A stretch of 64,000 nt of DNA from Actinomycetota bacterium (GTDB lineage: Bacteria > Actinomycetota > Actinomycetes > Mycobacteriales > Mycobacteriaceae), in NCBI GenBank assembly GCA_018268465.1, contig JAFDWN010000008.1, forward strand, positions 248,001-312,000. Reading direction: 5' to 3'. The position numbers were made by a program, and so were the translations under genes. Of this stretch, positions 1 to 10,176 are shown in pieces. Position 1 is the first letter of the stretch, and each line of letters begins with the position of its first letter. The notes beneath the pieces were generated by a model, which was given only the letters and a program-made list of their open reading frames with translations, made no database searches and had not been told where the DNA came from.

Positions 1-1
1 C

Positions 2-262
2 GGACTGGGCGCATACTGCGCGCAGAGCGTCCCGCGTGCCGCGGCCGTCGTGACGTGGCTCTTCATGGCGGCACTCTTGACCTTGGCGGCCGCCTGGGCG
101 GATATGCCGGCCTGGCGCGGCACACTTGCGGCGGCTGTTGGGATCGCGGCGGTGCTCACACTGCTGCGGCGCACCTACCGCAGGCTCGGCGGCGTCACCG
201 GCGATGTACTCGGAGCCGCTGTCGAACTGTGCCTGGCCGCGCTATTAGTGGCCCTCGTATAG
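2..262 (+). CDS. cobS: Adenosylcobinamide-GDP ribazoletransferase, C-terminal part (5' end outside window)
   Basis: The frame is open from base 2 to the TAG at 260-262, about 86 codons. CobS is an integral membrane enzyme that joins alpha-ribazole to adenosylcobinamide-GDP in the last assembly steps of B12. The visible part has hydrophobic segments and ends with RRLGGVTGDVLGAAVEL, the conserved C-terminal CobS motif. An internal GTG at 50 is not the real start, because the coding frame runs in from upstream. It is followed by a convergent regulator gene about 100 bp away. The location beside the other cob genes supports the call. Confidence 0.85.
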   Translation, partial: GLGAYCAQSVPRAAAVVTWLFMAALLTLAAAWADMPAWRGTLAAAVGIAAVLTLLRRTYRRLGGVTGDVLGAAVELCLAALLVALV

Positions 263-366
263 CCTGGCGCCACTTGGTATTTGAGAGCTCCACAGCCTTT
301 ATCCCACGCACGCCGAGCCGACCACGCTGATCACCGACCGCCCCGTGTTCGTATCGCCGCGACAGG

Positions 367-1671
367 CTAACCCAGCTCGAAGTCCAGACCAATCAAATGG
401 CCGCGGGCATGGGCGCGGATCGCAGACCCCGATTCTGCGCGCTGGTAGAGGAGCCTCCACCCCTCATGATCGTCACAGCCCTCCGGTAGCTGCAGCCACC
501 GCATCAGCATCCCCGTGTCCCGTGCAGCGGTTACCGCCGCACGAACCCCTGCACTGAGTTCGATGCGAAGTCGGCAGATGGCCGGGGCCATCGACTGCGC
601 GAGCAATGCACCGGTATAGGCGTTCAGCGCTTCCTGTGCATTGCCTGCGGCGAGCGCGCCAAACACCTGATTCAGATCGCTGGCCACCGGTTCCAGCAAG
701 CGGTACGGCCGGGACCCGACGAAGCGGGGGTGGATAACCCTGCGCAAACGGGACATCTCGGCGCGCACCGTCACGACGTCAAGGTCCTTGTCATCGAGAA
801 GCATCGCGAGGTGGTCGCTACTCAGGCCCTCGGGGTGGCGGGTCAGCAAAGCCAGGATGTCGGCGTGGCGTGGCGATAGCGTGAGGGTCTGCATGCTGCC
901 GAACTCGTCGACGAACTGCCACTTGGGCCGTGACGGCCCCAGAACCGTGAGCTTGGCACTGAATCGTTTCCCGGCCTCGACATCCGGTTCGATGGCGCGT
1001 TGCAGGGCCAGGTGATTCTCGACGGCGACCGCCGTGGCGCGCACAAGCGCCAGCGTCTGCGGCAGCGCCACCGCCGAACCGCCCGTCAGATCGATGGCGC
1101 CCAACAGCACTCCCGTGTGGGGGTCGTGGACGGGCACCGCGGCACAGTTCCACAGCTGCACCGGCCGCGAAAAATGCTCCGAACTGCGAATCTGAACTTC
1201 ACGGTCGAGCGCCACCGCGGTGCCCGGCGCATTGGTGCCCGCTCCGTTTTCACTCCAATCGGCCCCCGGGACGAAGTTGATCGACTCCGCGCGCCGGCAC
1301 GCCTTCGTGTCACCTTCCACCCAGAGCAACCTGCCGCTGGCATCGGTCACCGCCACGACGACACCGGAGTCGATGGCGTCGTTGACGAGCAGCCGCCGGA
1401 TCACCGGCAGTCCCGCTGCCAGTGGATGCGCCAGGCGTGCTTGCTCGAGCTGCATCAGATGCGGTGTCGCCGAACCCGGGAAATCCGGATCCACTCCCTT
1501 GGCCAGACTCCGCCGCCAGCTGTCGGCGACGACGGGGCGAATGGCCGCCCCGTCCAACTCGGCGGGATTCACTTCGCCCGTGACGAAACGTTGGTGCAGC
1601 GCTCGCATCGCGGCGACAGGCACCCGATTGGGCTCCCGCCCGTCGAACACCTTCGAAAGCATGCCGCTCAC
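367..1671 (-). CDS. GAF-domain transcriptional regulator (AcoR-like N-terminus, no AAA+ domain)
   Basis: A 434-residue cytoplasmic regulator. A GAF sensor region spans about residues 85-225 ([19 protein letters not shown], then [19 protein letters not shown]), like the N-terminus of the acetoin/glycerol regulator AcoR. The sigma54-type AAA+ domain is absent. Instead residues about 265-345 ([33 protein letters not shown]) resemble a winged-helix DNA-binding domain. It is clearly paralogous to the regulator at 32475-33764, which sits next to an aldehyde dehydrogenase. No such target gene is adjacent here: it lies between convergent cobS and the divergent cobalamin operon. Ligand and targets are unknown. 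Confidence 0.8.
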   Translation of the reverse strand: MSGMLSKVFDGREPNRVPVAAMRALHQRFVTGEVNPAELDGAAIRPVVADSWRRSLAKGVDPDFPGSATPHLMQLEQARLAHPLAAGLPVIRRLLVNDAIDSGVVVAVTDASGRLLWVEGDTKACRRAESINFVPGADWSENGAGTNAPGTAVALDREVQIRSSEHFSRPVQLWNCAAVPVHDPHTGVLLGAIDLTGGSAVALPQTLALVRATAVAVENHLALQRAIEPDVEAGKRFSAKLTVLGPSRPKWQFVDEFGSMQTLTLSPRHADILALLTRHPEGLSSDHLAMLLDDKDLDVVTVRAEMSRLRRVIHPRFVGSRPYRLLEPVASDLNQVFGALAAGNAQEALNAYTGALLAQSMAPAICRLRIELSAGVRAAVTAARDTGMLMRWLQLPEGCDDHEGWRLLYQRAESGSAIRAHARGHLIGLDFELG

Positions 1672-1772
1672 GCTCCTACCACGCCCGCATCGTCGCTGGG
1701 CGTCAGTCCGCCGATAGTCAACAATCTAGCGAAGCCAATCGAAAGGCCAGGGTATCGCCAGCGAACCTGTTC

Positions 1773-1778
1773 TACAAT
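1773..1778 (+). promoter_or_regulatory. Probable -10 box of the cbtB/cobalamin operon
   Basis: TACAAT fits the mycobacterial SigA -10 pattern TANNNT and would place a start site near 1785, just before the riboswitch. No convincing -35 hexamer is seen. Inferred from motif and position only. Confidence 0.4.
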
Positions 1779-1784
1779 AGCGCT

Positions 1785-1895
1785 GCGCTCGTACCGCAAC
1801 AATCCGGTGGGAAGCCGGAACGGGCGCGCCACTGTGTGCGCTCCCGGAAGGGAGCGCGAGTCAGATGTTGCGGTCGAGCATTCCCGTGTTTCCGT
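1785..1895 (+). ncRNA. Cobalamin (B12) riboswitch
   Basis: The leader contains the conserved B12 aptamer core CCGGTGGGAAGCCGGAAC, then GGGCGCGCCACTGT, a hairpin (GCTCCCGGAAGGGAGC), and AGTCAGAT, matching the B12 box that starts AGYCAG. It lies on the same strand and about 30 bp upstream of cbtB. Possible expression platform: TTTCCG at 1889-1894 is perfectly complementary to CGGAAA at 1912-1917, which overlaps the cbtB Shine-Dalgarno GGAAAGGA (1913-1920). Ligand binding could therefore hide the ribosome site. The exact 5' and 3' limits are estimates. Confidence 0.85.
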
Positions 1896-1926
1896 GCGGG
1901 CGCGAATACCCCGGAAAGGACGACAG

Positions 1927-2136
1927 ATGAGCCCTGTTTCCCCGAATGTTGCCACCCGCCCGATCGGCGTGACGATTCCAGCGGCATTCTGGCTGGCCGG
2001 CACCGTTTTCCTGGCCCTCCTGGTGTACTACTTCGTCGGAGTCGATCAAGGAGCCGTTTCCCTGGTCAGCGGCGACACCCACGTTCACGAGTTCCTCCAC
2101 GACGCCCGCCACCTACTCGGCTTTCCCTGCCATTGA
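1927..2136 (+). CDS. cbtB: CbtB-type cobalt transporter subunit
   Basis: A 69-residue protein with one membrane segment (about residues 18-38, [20 protein letters not shown]) and a His-rich C-terminus [16 protein letters not shown], the signature of CbtB, which is thought to work with CbtA in cobalt uptake. The ATG start is chosen for the strong Shine-Dalgarno GGAAAGGA at 1913-1920. It lies directly under the B12 riboswitch, as expected for cobalt uptake genes. The usual partner CbtA is not next to it: the next gene, 35 bp downstream, is the chelatase fusion. Confidence 0.85.
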   Translation: MSPVSPNVATRPIGVTIPAAFWLAGTVFLALLVYYFVGVDQGAVSLVSGDTHVHEFLHDARHLLGFPCH

Positions 2137-2171
2137 CGGCCATTGACTCCTGGAGGCGCGACCACACCGGC

Positions 2172-4037
2172 GTGACGTCAACATCCGACGCCGGCTATCC
2201 GTTCAGCGCGATCGTCGGAAACGAGCAACTCCAGCTTGCGCTGATCCTGTGCGCGGTGCGTCCGCAGATCGGCGGCGTCCTCGTCCGCGGAGAGAAGGGG
2301 ACCGCGAAAACCACTGCGGTGCGCGGACTGTCGCGGATTCTCAGCCAGGTCGACGGGGGGCGACTGGTGGAGTTGCCGGTCGGGGCGACCGAAGACAGGG
2401 TGATCGGCTCCGTCGACTTGGCCCGAGTCCTGCGCGACGGCGAGCATGCGTTCTCCCCCGGGTTGCTCGCCAGGGCCGACGGTGGCGTGCTCTACGTCGA
2501 CGAAGTCAATCTCCTTCCCGATCACCTCGTGGACGTCCTACTCGACGCGGCTGCGACCGGCTGGGTGCACATCGAGCGTGACGGCGTATCGCATTCGCAC
2601 CGGGCGCGGTTCACTCTGGTCGGGACCATGAATCCCGAGGAAGGCGAGTTGCGTCCCCAGCTACTCGACCGGTTCGGGCTGACGGTCGACGTCCGCGCGT
2701 CACGGCAATCCGCCATCCGCGCGAGCGTGGTCCGCCGGCGCATGGCCTACGAAAGCGACCCCGAGACGTTCGCGGCGACCTACGCCGATGCCGACACCGC
2801 GATCGCACAGCGGATTGCCGCGGCCCGGTCCCTCGCCGACAGGGTGATCTTGTCCGATGCGCATCTCGACCGCATCGCGTCGGTGTGCGCGGCGTTCGAC
2901 GTCGACGGTCTGCGCGCCGACATCGTGATGGCACGAACGGCCATCGCCCATGCAGCATGGCGCGGAGCCGGTGAGGTCGACGCCGAAGACATTAGGGCGG
3001 CCGCCGAGCTGGCGCTGCCGCACAGAGGACGCCGGGACCCCTTCGACGAGCCCGAACTGGACCCCCGACGCCTCGACGATGCACTCAACGAGTGCGCCGA
3101 CCCGCCCGATGGCGATCCTGCCAACCCGGCCGATGGCGATCCCGACCTCGACCCCCCACCGGGCGGCCGGCCCGAGCCGCCCCCGAATGCCGGGCCGACA
3201 GGCACATCGGCGCGACAGGGGACCGGCCAGCCGCCACCCGACCGATCCCCTGTCGCGACGTTCCGCACCAGGGCGCTGACCGTTCCCGGTGTCGGGAACG
3301 GCGACCCCGGTCGGCGCTCACGCGGCCGAAATCGCTCGGGCGCGGTCATGACTTCGTGCAACGACATCAGCGACGGCCACGGGGTGCACTTGTTCGCCAC
3401 CGTGCTCGCCGCGGCGACTCGCCGCGGTGCAGTGGGCCCGCCGCGTCCGCACGCGGAAGATCTGCGCGGTGCCGTACGGGTCGGACGCGAGGCCAACCTG
3501 GTCGTCTTCGTCGTCGACGCCTCGGGGTCGATGGCGGCCCGGGACCGGATCACCGCTGTGCGCGGCGCCACGTTGTCCCTTCTGCGCGATGCCTACCAGC
3601 GGCGCGACAAACTCGCAGTCATCGCATTCCGGCAAGACCATGCCCGGGTGCTGCTACCGCCGACGTCGTCGGCGCACATCGCCCACCGCAGGCTTTCGAC
3701 GTTCGAAACCGGGGGCCAGACGCCGCTGGCTGAAGGCTTGCTCGCCGCCAGGGATATGGTCCGACGCGAGCGAATCCGCGACCCTGCGCGCCGGCCCCTC
3801 ATCGTCGTGCTCACCGACGGTCGCGCGACCGGCGGTCCCGACCCGGTCGGGCGCAGCGGCGCGGCGGCGCGGGCATTGGCCAGTGAAAATGTGGCGTCGG
3901 TGGTCGTGGACTGCGAGACTTCGTACATCCGGCTAGGTCTGGCCGCAACACTGGCCGGCGATCTCCGGGCCCCCGCTGTGCAGCTCGAATATCTGCGTGC
4001 CGAGGCCTTGGCCCGGGCCGTCCGGGACGCGGCGTGA
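2172..4037 (+). CDS. Magnesium-chelatase-like AAA/VWA fusion protein (ChlI-ChlD type)
   Basis: A 621-residue protein. Residues about 10-290 are a ChlI/BchI-type AAA+ ATPase with P-loop GEKGTAKTT (residues 40-48) and Walker [14 protein letters not shown] Pro/Asp-rich linker (about 300-380) leads to a VWA domain with MIDAS motif DASGS near residue 450. This is the fused I/D subunit organisation of metal chelatases. Between cbtB and cobO it most likely powers cobalt insertion with a CobN-type large subunit, rather than Mg insertion into a tetrapyrrole. M. tuberculosis has a similar gene (Rv2850c) before cobO and cobB. The GTG start follows TGGAGGCG at 2150. Confidence 0.8.
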   Translation: MTSTSDAGYPFSAIVGNEQLQLALILCAVRPQIGGVLVRGEKGTAKTTAVRGLSRILSQVDGGRLVELPVGATEDRVIGSVDLARVLRDGEHAFSPGLLARADGGVLYVDEVNLLPDHLVDVLLDAAATGWVHIERDGVSHSHRARFTLVGTMNPEEGELRPQLLDRFGLTVDVRASRQSAIRASVVRRRMAYESDPETFAATYADADTAIAQRIAAARSLADRVILSDAHLDRIASVCAAFDVDGLRADIVMARTAIAHAAWRGAGEVDAEDIRAAAELALPHRGRRDPFDEPELDPRRLDDALNECADPPDGDPANPADGDPDLDPPPGGRPEPPPNAGPTGTSARQGTGQPPPDRSPVATFRTRALTVPGVGNGDPGRRSRGRNRSGAVMTSCNDISDGHGVHLFATVLAAATRRGAVGPPRPHAEDLRGAVRVGREANLVVFVVDASGSMAARDRITAVRGATLSLLRDAYQRRDKLAVIAFRQDHARVLLPPTSSAHIAHRRLSTFETGGQTPLAEGLLAARDMVRRERIRDPARRPLIVVLTDGRATGGPDPVGRSGAAARALASENVASVVVDCETSYIRLGLAATLAGDLRAPAVQLEYLRAEALARAVRDAA

Positions 4038-4058
4038 GCACGAGGAGCTGATACCGCC

Positions 4059-4673
4059 ATGCCACAGGGACGTCCGGCCGTGGTGCCCGACGACGGCCGC
4101 ACCACCAGGTCACGGCGCAACCAGCCGGTGCTGGCGGTCCACACGGGACCGGGAAAAGGCAAGTCGACGGCCGCGTTCGGCATGGCGCTGCGCGCATGGA
4201 ATGCGGGATTGGACGTCGCGGTGTTCCAATTCGTCAAGAATGCCAAGTGGAAGATCGGTGAGGAGGCGGTGTTCGCCCAGCTCGGCCGCATCCACGACGA
4301 ACATGGCATCGGTGGTGCGGTCGAATGGCACAAACTCGGTGCGGGCTGGTCATGGTCACGCAAGGCGGGCAGCGACGAGGACCACGCCGCGGCGGCGGGC
4401 GACGGCTGGGCGGAGATCGCCCGCAGGCTCGCCACCGAGCGTCATGACTTCTACGTGCTCGACGAGTTCACGTATCCGCTGAACTGGGGCTGGCTGGATG
4501 TCGACGCTGTCGTCGACACCCTCGTGAGCCGACCCGGAACGCAGCATGTGGTGATCACCGGGCGAGCCGCACCCGCCGCGCTGATCGAGGCCGCGGACCT
4601 GGTCAGCGAGATGGCCAAGGTCAAACACCCGATGGACGCGGGACGCAAGGGCCAGAAGGGTATCGAGTGGTGA
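4059..4673 (+). CDS. cobO: Corrinoid adenosyltransferase
   Basis: A 204-residue CobO/BtuR-family enzyme that transfers the 5'-deoxyadenosyl group of ATP to the corrinoid cobalt. The N-terminal P-loop is HTGPGKGKSTAAFG (about residues 28-41). Later signatures are FQFVKNAKWKIGE, VLDEFTYPLNWGW (Walker B type) and HVVITGRAAP, and the protein ends with MDAGRKGQKGIEW. The length is normal for the family. It starts about 20 bp after the chelatase gene and its stop overlaps the cobB start, so the two are probably translationally coupled. Confidence 0.93.
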   Translation: MPQGRPAVVPDDGRTTRSRRNQPVLAVHTGPGKGKSTAAFGMALRAWNAGLDVAVFQFVKNAKWKIGEEAVFAQLGRIHDEHGIGGAVEWHKLGAGWSWSRKAGSDEDHAAAAGDGWAEIARRLATERHDFYVLDEFTYPLNWGWLDVDAVVDTLVSRPGTQHVVITGRAAPAALIEAADLVSEMAKVKHPMDAGRKGQKGIEW

Positions 4674-6061
4674 CCACACCGGCCGTCGTGATCGCCGCAC
4701 CGGCGTCGGGCAGCGGAAAAACCACGGTGGCAACGGGTTTGATCGGTGCTCTGCGCGACGTCGGCCACCGCGTGGCCCCGTTCAAGATCGGACCCGATTT
4801 CATCGACCCGGGGTATCACGGGCTGGCGGCCGGGCGCCCCGGCCGCAACCTGGACCCCGTGCTGGTCGGCGAACATCGGATCGGACCGCTGTTCCGCCAC
4901 GGTAGCTCCGGGACGGATATCGCGGTGGTCGAGGGTGTGATGGGCCTCTTCGACGGTCGCATCGAACCCGGCGTTGTCGGACCCGCCACCGGTTCCACCG
5001 CACACGTCGCGGGCCTGCTCGACGCACCGGTCCTGCTCGTCGTCGACGCCACCGGTCATAGTCAGAGTCTTGCCGCTCTGCTACACGGTTTTTCGACGTT
5101 CCACACCGGCACGCGCATTGGCGGCGTCATCCTGAACCGGGTCGGGTCGCCGCGCCACGAGGAGGTCCTCCGGCAGAGCTGCGAGCAGGTCGGTCTTCCC
5201 GTCCTCGGCGCGATCCCCCGCGATGCGGTGCTGTCCGTGCCCTCTCGTCACCTCGGTTTGATCACCGCCGTCGAGCACGGCGCCCAGGCCCGTGCCGCCG
5301 TCGACGCCATGACCACGCTGGTGGGCCGGCATGTCGACATCGCGGCGGTCGCGGCGCTGGCCCGCACCGGGGTCAGTACACCACCGTGGGATCCGATGGC
5401 CGAGGTTGGCGGTGCCGCTGCCGCTGGGAGCACGCGCCCGGTGGTGGCGCTGGCCGGCGGCCGGGCGTTCAGTTTCAGCTACGCCGAACACGCGGAACTG
5501 CTCCGCGCCGCAGGCGCCGACGTCGCCGAGTTCGACCCGCTGACCGACCGTCTCCCTGAAGGCGCCTCGGCCCTGGTTCTTCCCGGCGGATTCCCAGAGC
5601 AGTATCCGGCTGAGCTCTCCGCCAATTCCGAGGTGCGCCGGCAGATCCGCGAGCTGTCGGCACGTAGCCCCGTTCACGCCGAATGTGCGGGGCTGACATA
5701 TCTGGTCTCCGAACTCGACGGGCACCCGATGTGCGGGGTGCTGGCGGGCAAGGCGTACTTCACGCAGCGGCTGACACTCGGTTACCGTACGGCGATCGCG
5801 CTGACCGGTTCACCGCTGTGGGAGTCGGGGACTCGCATCAACGGACACGAATTTCACCGCACCACTGTCGATTTCGCACGGGACTATCCGCCGGCGTGGG
5901 CATTTTCGGTCGGTGACCGCGTTGTGCACGATGGCGCGGTCCACGGGTGGGTGAACGCGGCCTACCTGCACACCCACCCAGCAGGCCAACCAGAGTCCGT
6001 ACGCCGCTTTGTCACCGGTGCCATGACAGCCGGGATGGCTATCTCAGAGATGGAGAACTAG
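4667..6061 (+). CDS. cobB: (Hydrogeno)cobyrinic acid a,c-diamide synthase
   Basis: A 464-residue glutamine-dependent amidotransferase that amidates the a and c side chains of the corrin ring. It begins with an ATP-binding dethiobiotin-synthetase-like domain (IAAPASGSGKTTVATGL). The C-terminal class I glutaminase-like domain has FPEQYP and HAECAGLTYL, with the presumed catalytic Cys. Tandem GTG codons at 4667 and 4670 overlap the end of cobO, and either may be the start. cobT begins at the base right after its TAG. Confidence 0.93.
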   Translation: MVTTPAVVIAAPASGSGKTTVATGLIGALRDVGHRVAPFKIGPDFIDPGYHGLAAGRPGRNLDPVLVGEHRIGPLFRHGSSGTDIAVVEGVMGLFDGRIEPGVVGPATGSTAHVAGLLDAPVLLVVDATGHSQSLAALLHGFSTFHTGTRIGGVILNRVGSPRHEEVLRQSCEQVGLPVLGAIPRDAVLSVPSRHLGLITAVEHGAQARAAVDAMTTLVGRHVDIAAVAALARTGVSTPPWDPMAEVGGAAAAGSTRPVVALAGGRAFSFSYAEHAELLRAAGADVAEFDPLTDRLPEGASALVLPGGFPEQYPAELSANSEVRRQIRELSARSPVHAECAGLTYLVSELDGHPMCGVLAGKAYFTQRLTLGYRTAIALTGSPLWESGTRINGHEFHRTTVDFARDYPPAWAFSVGDRVVHDGAVHGWVNAAYLHTHPAGQPESVRRFVTGAMTAGMAISEMEN

Positions 6062-7123
6062 ATGCGCTTCGCCGCCGTACCCGCACTGGACGCGACGGCC
6101 ATGGCGGCAGCCATGGCTCGGCAGGATGTCCTGACCAAACCCCAAGGCGCGCTTGGCCGTTTGGAGCAGCTCTCGATCTGGGTGGCCGGCTGCCAGGGTG
6201 TCTGCCCGCCCAAGCAGTTCACGCGCGCGCGGATCGTGGTGTTCGCCGGTGACCACGGTGTGGCACGCACCGGCGTGTCGGCCTATCCACCTGAAGTGAC
6301 CGCACAGATGGTTGCGAACATCGATTCCGGTGGCGCGGCGATCAATGTGCTGGCCGGAGTCGCGGGGGCCACCGTCCGGGTGGTCGACATCGCCGTCGAT
6401 TGCGACCGACCGGTGTCGGAGAGCATAGGTGCGTACAAGATTCGGCGCGGGAGCGGCAACGTCGCCGTCGAGGACGCCATGACGGACGACCAAACGCGGG
6501 CTGCCCTGGCGGCCGGGGCGCGAATCGCCGACGAGGAGGTCGACGCCGGCGCCGACCTGTTGATCGCAGGCGATATGGGTATCGGCAATACGACGCCGAC
6601 GACGGTGCTGATCGCGGCGCTCACCGGCAGCGACCCGGCCGGCGTCGTCGGTCGGGGCACCGGGATCGACGACGCCGGACTGGCCCGCAAGACCGAGGCG
6701 GTGCACGCCGCACTGCAGCGGGCGCGTCCAGCTGCGTCCGACCCGGTGGCCCTATTGCGTACCGCGGGTGGCGCCGACCTGGCCGCCATGGCGGGATTCT
6801 GCGCGCAGGCCGCCGTACGCCGGACGCCGGTTCTACTGGACGGGGTGGTCGTGACGTCCGCTGCGCTGCTGGCCGACCGGATGGTCCCGGGAGCGCGTCG
6901 GTGGTGGCAGGCGGGTCACCGTTCCACCGAACCCGCGCACACCCTCGCCCTGGCGGACCTCGGACTGCGCCCGATGATCGATATGGAGATGCGCCTCGGC
7001 GAGGGCTCCGGTGCGGCCGCCGCTCTGCCGCTACTTCGCGCCGCCGTCGCGACCCTGGCAGCCATGGCCACCTTCGGCGAGGCCGCCGTATCCGATCGGC
7101 AGCAGGCTCTCGAGGACGCGTGA
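6062..7123 (+). CDS. cobT: Nicotinate-nucleotide--dimethylbenzimidazole phosphoribosyltransferase
   Basis: A 353-residue CobT that makes alpha-ribazole phosphate from nicotinate mononucleotide and dimethylbenzimidazole for the lower ligand of B12. Seen are [11 protein letters not shown] near the N-terminus, [29 protein letters not shown], and [13 protein letters not shown] near the C-terminus, which contains the conserved catalytic Glu. It directly abuts cobB (stop TAG, then ATG), so it is the last gene of the riboswitch-led operon and converges with cobQ. Confidence 0.93.
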   Translation: MRFAAVPALDATAMAAAMARQDVLTKPQGALGRLEQLSIWVAGCQGVCPPKQFTRARIVVFAGDHGVARTGVSAYPPEVTAQMVANIDSGGAAINVLAGVAGATVRVVDIAVDCDRPVSESIGAYKIRRGSGNVAVEDAMTDDQTRAALAAGARIADEEVDAGADLLIAGDMGIGNTTPTTVLIAALTGSDPAGVVGRGTGIDDAGLARKTEAVHAALQRARPAASDPVALLRTAGGADLAAMAGFCAQAAVRRTPVLLDGVVVTSAALLADRMVPGARRWWQAGHRSTEPAHTLALADLGLRPMIDMEMRLGEGSGAAAALPLLRAAVATLAAMATFGEAAVSDRQQALEDA

Positions 7124-7135
7124 ACCGGCTCGGGA

Positions 7136-8647
7136 TCAGCTGATCTCGACCGGGCGCAGCCCGGCCGGTGCGCCGGCCTTGATCAGCAGGTCGATCGCCG
7201 CGGTATCGAGCCATCGATCGACCAGATCGGCGAGCAGATCGACCTGGCCGAGCCGTACTTCCTCGAATTTTGTTTGGCCACAGACGAATCCGTACTTCCC
7301 GACACTGTCGGCAACTTCCTGCAGGTAGCTCCGCCGTAAGGCGTCGTTTCCCAGCAGTCCGTGCCAGTGGGTGCCGCGCACAGCCCCGCGCACGCTGCCC
7401 TCCGGCCCGGTCCGGTCGTCGTCGATCCAGGTCGGATCCGTCGACGCGGCGACGCGACCGTGGTGGATCTCGTAACCGCTGACCCGATGTCCGAATGCCG
7501 TTCCCTGCGAACGGCGCAGCGTCTTGTCTGGAGCGAATTCGATGTGCAGTCCCAACAACCCGAGTCCGTCAACTACGCCGGCGCCGGACTCGACCGCGTC
7601 GTCGATCCGTTTGCCGAGGATCTGGTATCCACCGCAGATTCCGAGCACCGGGAGGCCGGCGGCCGCCCGGTCGTGCAGCGCGCGGTCCAGCCCGCGCTGC
7701 CGCAACCAGCCCAGATCCTCGACAGTGGACTTGGTACCCGGCAGCACGGCCAGGTCGGCAGACCGCACGCTGGCGATATCGTCGACCCAGCGCACATCCA
7801 CCCCCGGCTCGCAGGCCAGAGCTTCGACATCGGTCGAGTTCGACACTCTGGGCAGCCGAATCGCGGCAACCGTGAGCCGTTCGGAACCCATTGCCGTCGA
7901 GGGAAGGCCGACCACACGGCCGGTCGGCGAGGCCAGCGAGTCCTCGGCGTCGAGCCACAGCCCCTCGGCATAGGGAAGCACTCCGAGCACCGGGCGGCCC
8001 GACCAGCGTTCGATATCGGCGAGCCCCGGCGCGAGGATGCCACGGTCGCCCCGGAACTTGTTGACAACGAAGCCCGCGATCCGCGCCTGGTCTGCGGGCC
8101 CGAGGACTGCCAGCGTGCCCACGAGGTGGGCAATCACGCCGCCACGGTCGATGTCGCCGACGACGATGACCGGGATGTCGGCGGCAGCAGCGAGACCCAT
8201 GTTGGCGATGTCGGTATGGCGTAGGTTCGTTTCGGCCACCGAACCCGCACCTTCGCAGACGACGACATCGAATTCGGCTCTGAGTTCCTGCAATTCGTGC
8301 GTGACCAGGCCCGCCAGTTCGGCTCGCCGGGCGTGGTAGTCCCCGGCACTGACGTACCCGTCGGCACGCCCGGACACCACCACCTGCGAGCGGTTGTCAC
8401 CGCCGGGTTTGAGCAGGACCGGATTGAACCGCGTCGACGGTTCCAGTCCGCACGCCAGTGCCTGCATCGCCTGCGCCCGGCCGATCTCGCCGCCTTCGAT
8501 GGTGACCACGGAGTTGTTGGACATGTTCTGCGCCTTGAACGGTGCCACCGCCACCCCGCGCCGCGCCAGCGACCGGCACAGCCCGGCAACCAGGAGGCTC
8601 TTACCCGCATCCGAGCTCGTGCCACCGATAAGCAACGCGCCCTTCAT
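7136..8647 (-). CDS. cobQ: Cobyric acid synthase
   Basis: A 503-residue amidotransferase that amidates the b, d, e and g carboxylates of adenosyl-cobyrinic diamide. The start [17 protein letters not shown] carries the ATP-binding loop. NMSNNSVV and [14 protein letters not shown] follow, and the C-terminal glutaminase domain has [10 protein letters not shown] (nucleophilic Cys) and GTHWHG (His). The ATG at 8647 is chosen because it begins the canonical N-terminus and overlaps the cobF stop codon; the frame stays open further upstream inside cobF. It converges with cobT, with 12 bp between the stops. Confidence 0.93.
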   Translation of the reverse strand: MKGALLIGGTSSDAGKSLLVAGLCRSLARRGVAVAPFKAQNMSNNSVVTIEGGEIGRAQAMQALACGLEPSTRFNPVLLKPGGDNRSQVVVSGRADGYVSAGDYHARRAELAGLVTHELQELRAEFDVVVCEGAGSVAETNLRHTDIANMGLAAAADIPVIVVGDIDRGGVIAHLVGTLAVLGPADQARIAGFVVNKFRGDRGILAPGLADIERWSGRPVLGVLPYAEGLWLDAEDSLASPTGRVVGLPSTAMGSERLTVAAIRLPRVSNSTDVEALACEPGVDVRWVDDIASVRSADLAVLPGTKSTVEDLGWLRQRGLDRALHDRAAAGLPVLGICGGYQILGKRIDDAVESGAGVVDGLGLLGLHIEFAPDKTLRRSQGTAFGHRVSGYEIHHGRVAASTDPTWIDDDRTGPEGSVRGAVRGTHWHGLLGNDALRRSYLQEVADSVGKYGFVCGQTKFEEVRLGQVDLLADLVDRWLDTAAIDLLIKAGAPAGLRPVEIS

Positions 8648-9426
8648 CAGTGGTCCGCCGCTCGCAGCAGGTAGATATCCATGATCCAGCCCATCCGGTC
8701 GCGCGCCTCGGCGCGGACACGGGCGATCCGCTCGCCGACTTCGCCGACGGTGCCCGAGATCAGGATCTGGTCGGGGGTACCGAGATAGGCGCCCCACCAG
8801 ATGTGGTCGGCGGGATCGGCCGTCCTGCGGAACGTGCAGTCCGCGTCGAGCATCACGATCTGGTTGGTGTCTGCACCCGGCGGGGTGTCGGGCAGCCGCC
8901 GTCCGGTGGTGATGTGGATCGCCTCGCCGATGCGGTTGGCAAGTATCTGATGGGCGGCCGTGAGGGCGGACGCACTGGTAACACCGGGGATCACCGTCAC
9001 GACGAGGCCCAGCGCGCCTCGCGCGCGGATGTCCTCGACGATCCGCAATGTGCTGTCGTACAACGCCGGATCACCCCACACCAGGATCGCGGCGACGCCG
9101 TCCTCGCCGACCTCGTCGAGCAGGGCGCGTTCGATGCGCGCCGCCCGCTCGCCATGCCAGCGCCGCACCTCGGCCTCGTAATCGGCGGGGTTGGGTTCCC
9201 GGCGCGGATCGTCGACCTCGACGAAGCGTGGTTGGCCACCGCGGACGTAGCGGGCACAGATCTCGCGGCGCACCCCGACAAGGGACTTCTTGACCGCAGC
9301 GTTGCCCCTGCTGGACTCCTTGTCGAGCACCAGGAACGCATCGACCCCCTGCATCGCCTCGATCGCCTCGACGGTCACCTGGCGGGGATCGCCGGGCCCG
9401 ATGCCGATTACCCGCAGAGTTCGCAC
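8647..9426 (-). CDS. cobF: Precorrin-6A synthase (deacetylating)
   Basis: A 259-residue SAM-dependent methyltransferase of the tetrapyrrole methylase fold. It methylates C-1 of precorrin-5 with loss of acetate, a step of the aerobic B12 pathway. The N-terminal [17 protein letters not shown] and later [10 protein letters not shown] and [15 protein letters not shown] are family motifs. The GTG at 9426 is chosen because it precedes this conserved N-terminus; the longer open frame adds unrelated residues. The stop overlaps the cobQ ATG by one base. M. tuberculosis has lost cobF, so its presence argues for an environmental mycobacterium with a fuller pathway. Confidence 0.9.
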   Translation of the reverse strand: MRTLRVIGIGPGDPRQVTVEAIEAMQGVDAFLVLDKESSRGNAAVKKSLVGVRREICARYVRGGQPRFVEVDDPRREPNPADYEAEVRRWHGERAARIERALLDEVGEDGVAAILVWGDPALYDSTLRIVEDIRARGALGLVVTVIPGVTSASALTAAHQILANRIGEAIHITTGRRLPDTPPGADTNQIVMLDADCTFRRTADPADHIWWGAYLGTPDQILISGTVGEVGERIARVRAEARDRMGWIMDIYLLRAADH

Positions 9427-9531
9427 CCGGTGGAGCCTAACCAGTGTCTGCCGGCGGCGGGGCGGCCGTGGCACCGAAACTGGTCCTTTGGCTGGTGTAC
9501 CACTCGCGGGGCGAGTGTCTAGGGTGAGCGG

Positions 9532-10176
9532 GTGCCCGGCCTTCCTCCCAGGTCCTACAAGTATGTCCGTGACGGCGCCGAGATCTACCGCCGCTCGTTC
9601 GCGATGATCCGGACCGAGAGCGACCTGTCGCATGTGCCACCGGAAGCCGAGAGTGTGGCGGTGCGGATGATCCACGCGTGCGGCCAGACCGATCTGGCCG
9701 CCGACCTTCGGATCAGCTCGGGTGCGGTAGCTGCCGCGCGGGCCGCCCTGACGTCGGGCGCGCCGATCCTGTGCGATGTCACCATGGTCGCCTCCGGAGT
9801 CACCCGCAAACGACTGCCCGCCGACAACGAGGTGTTGTGCTTTTTAGGATCGCCACGAACACAGGACCTGGCCGTCCAATTCGGCACCACGAGAACGGCG
9901 GCGGCGGTGGAACTGTGGCGTCCGCTGCTCGACGGGGCGGTCGTGGCGATCGGCAATGCGCCTACCGCATTGTTCGCGCTCATGGAGATGATCGACGCGG
10001 GCGGCCCCAGGCCCGCGGTCGTGGTCGGCGCCCCGGTCGGATTCATCGGCGCCGCGGAATCGTGTGCCGCTCTTTACGAGCGAACCGACCTGGAGTACGT
10101 GACGGTGCTCGGCCGTCGCGGCGGGTCGGCGATCACGGTCGCGGCGGTCAACGCCCTCGCGAGTACGGCGGAATGA
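9532..10176 (+). CDS. cobH: Precorrin-8X methylmutase
   Basis: A 214-residue enzyme that moves a methyl group from C-11 to C-12 to give hydrogenobyrinic acid. Motifs are SFAMIRTESDLSHVP, CGQTDLAADL (with the region of the catalytic His just upstream), CDVTMVASGVTRKRL and GNAPTALFALMEMI. The length is as expected. It is divergent from cobF across a 105-bp gap that must hold both promoters. Its TGA overlaps the ATG of cobD (ATGA), so the pair is translationally coupled. Confidence 0.93.
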   Translation: MPGLPPRSYKYVRDGAEIYRRSFAMIRTESDLSHVPPEAESVAVRMIHACGQTDLAADLRISSGAVAAARAALTSGAPILCDVTMVASGVTRKRLPADNEVLCFLGSPRTQDLAVQFGTTRTAAAVELWRPLLDGAVVAIGNAPTALFALMEMIDAGGPRPAVVVGAPVGFIGAAESCAALYERTDLEYVTVLGRRGGSAITVAAVNALASTAE

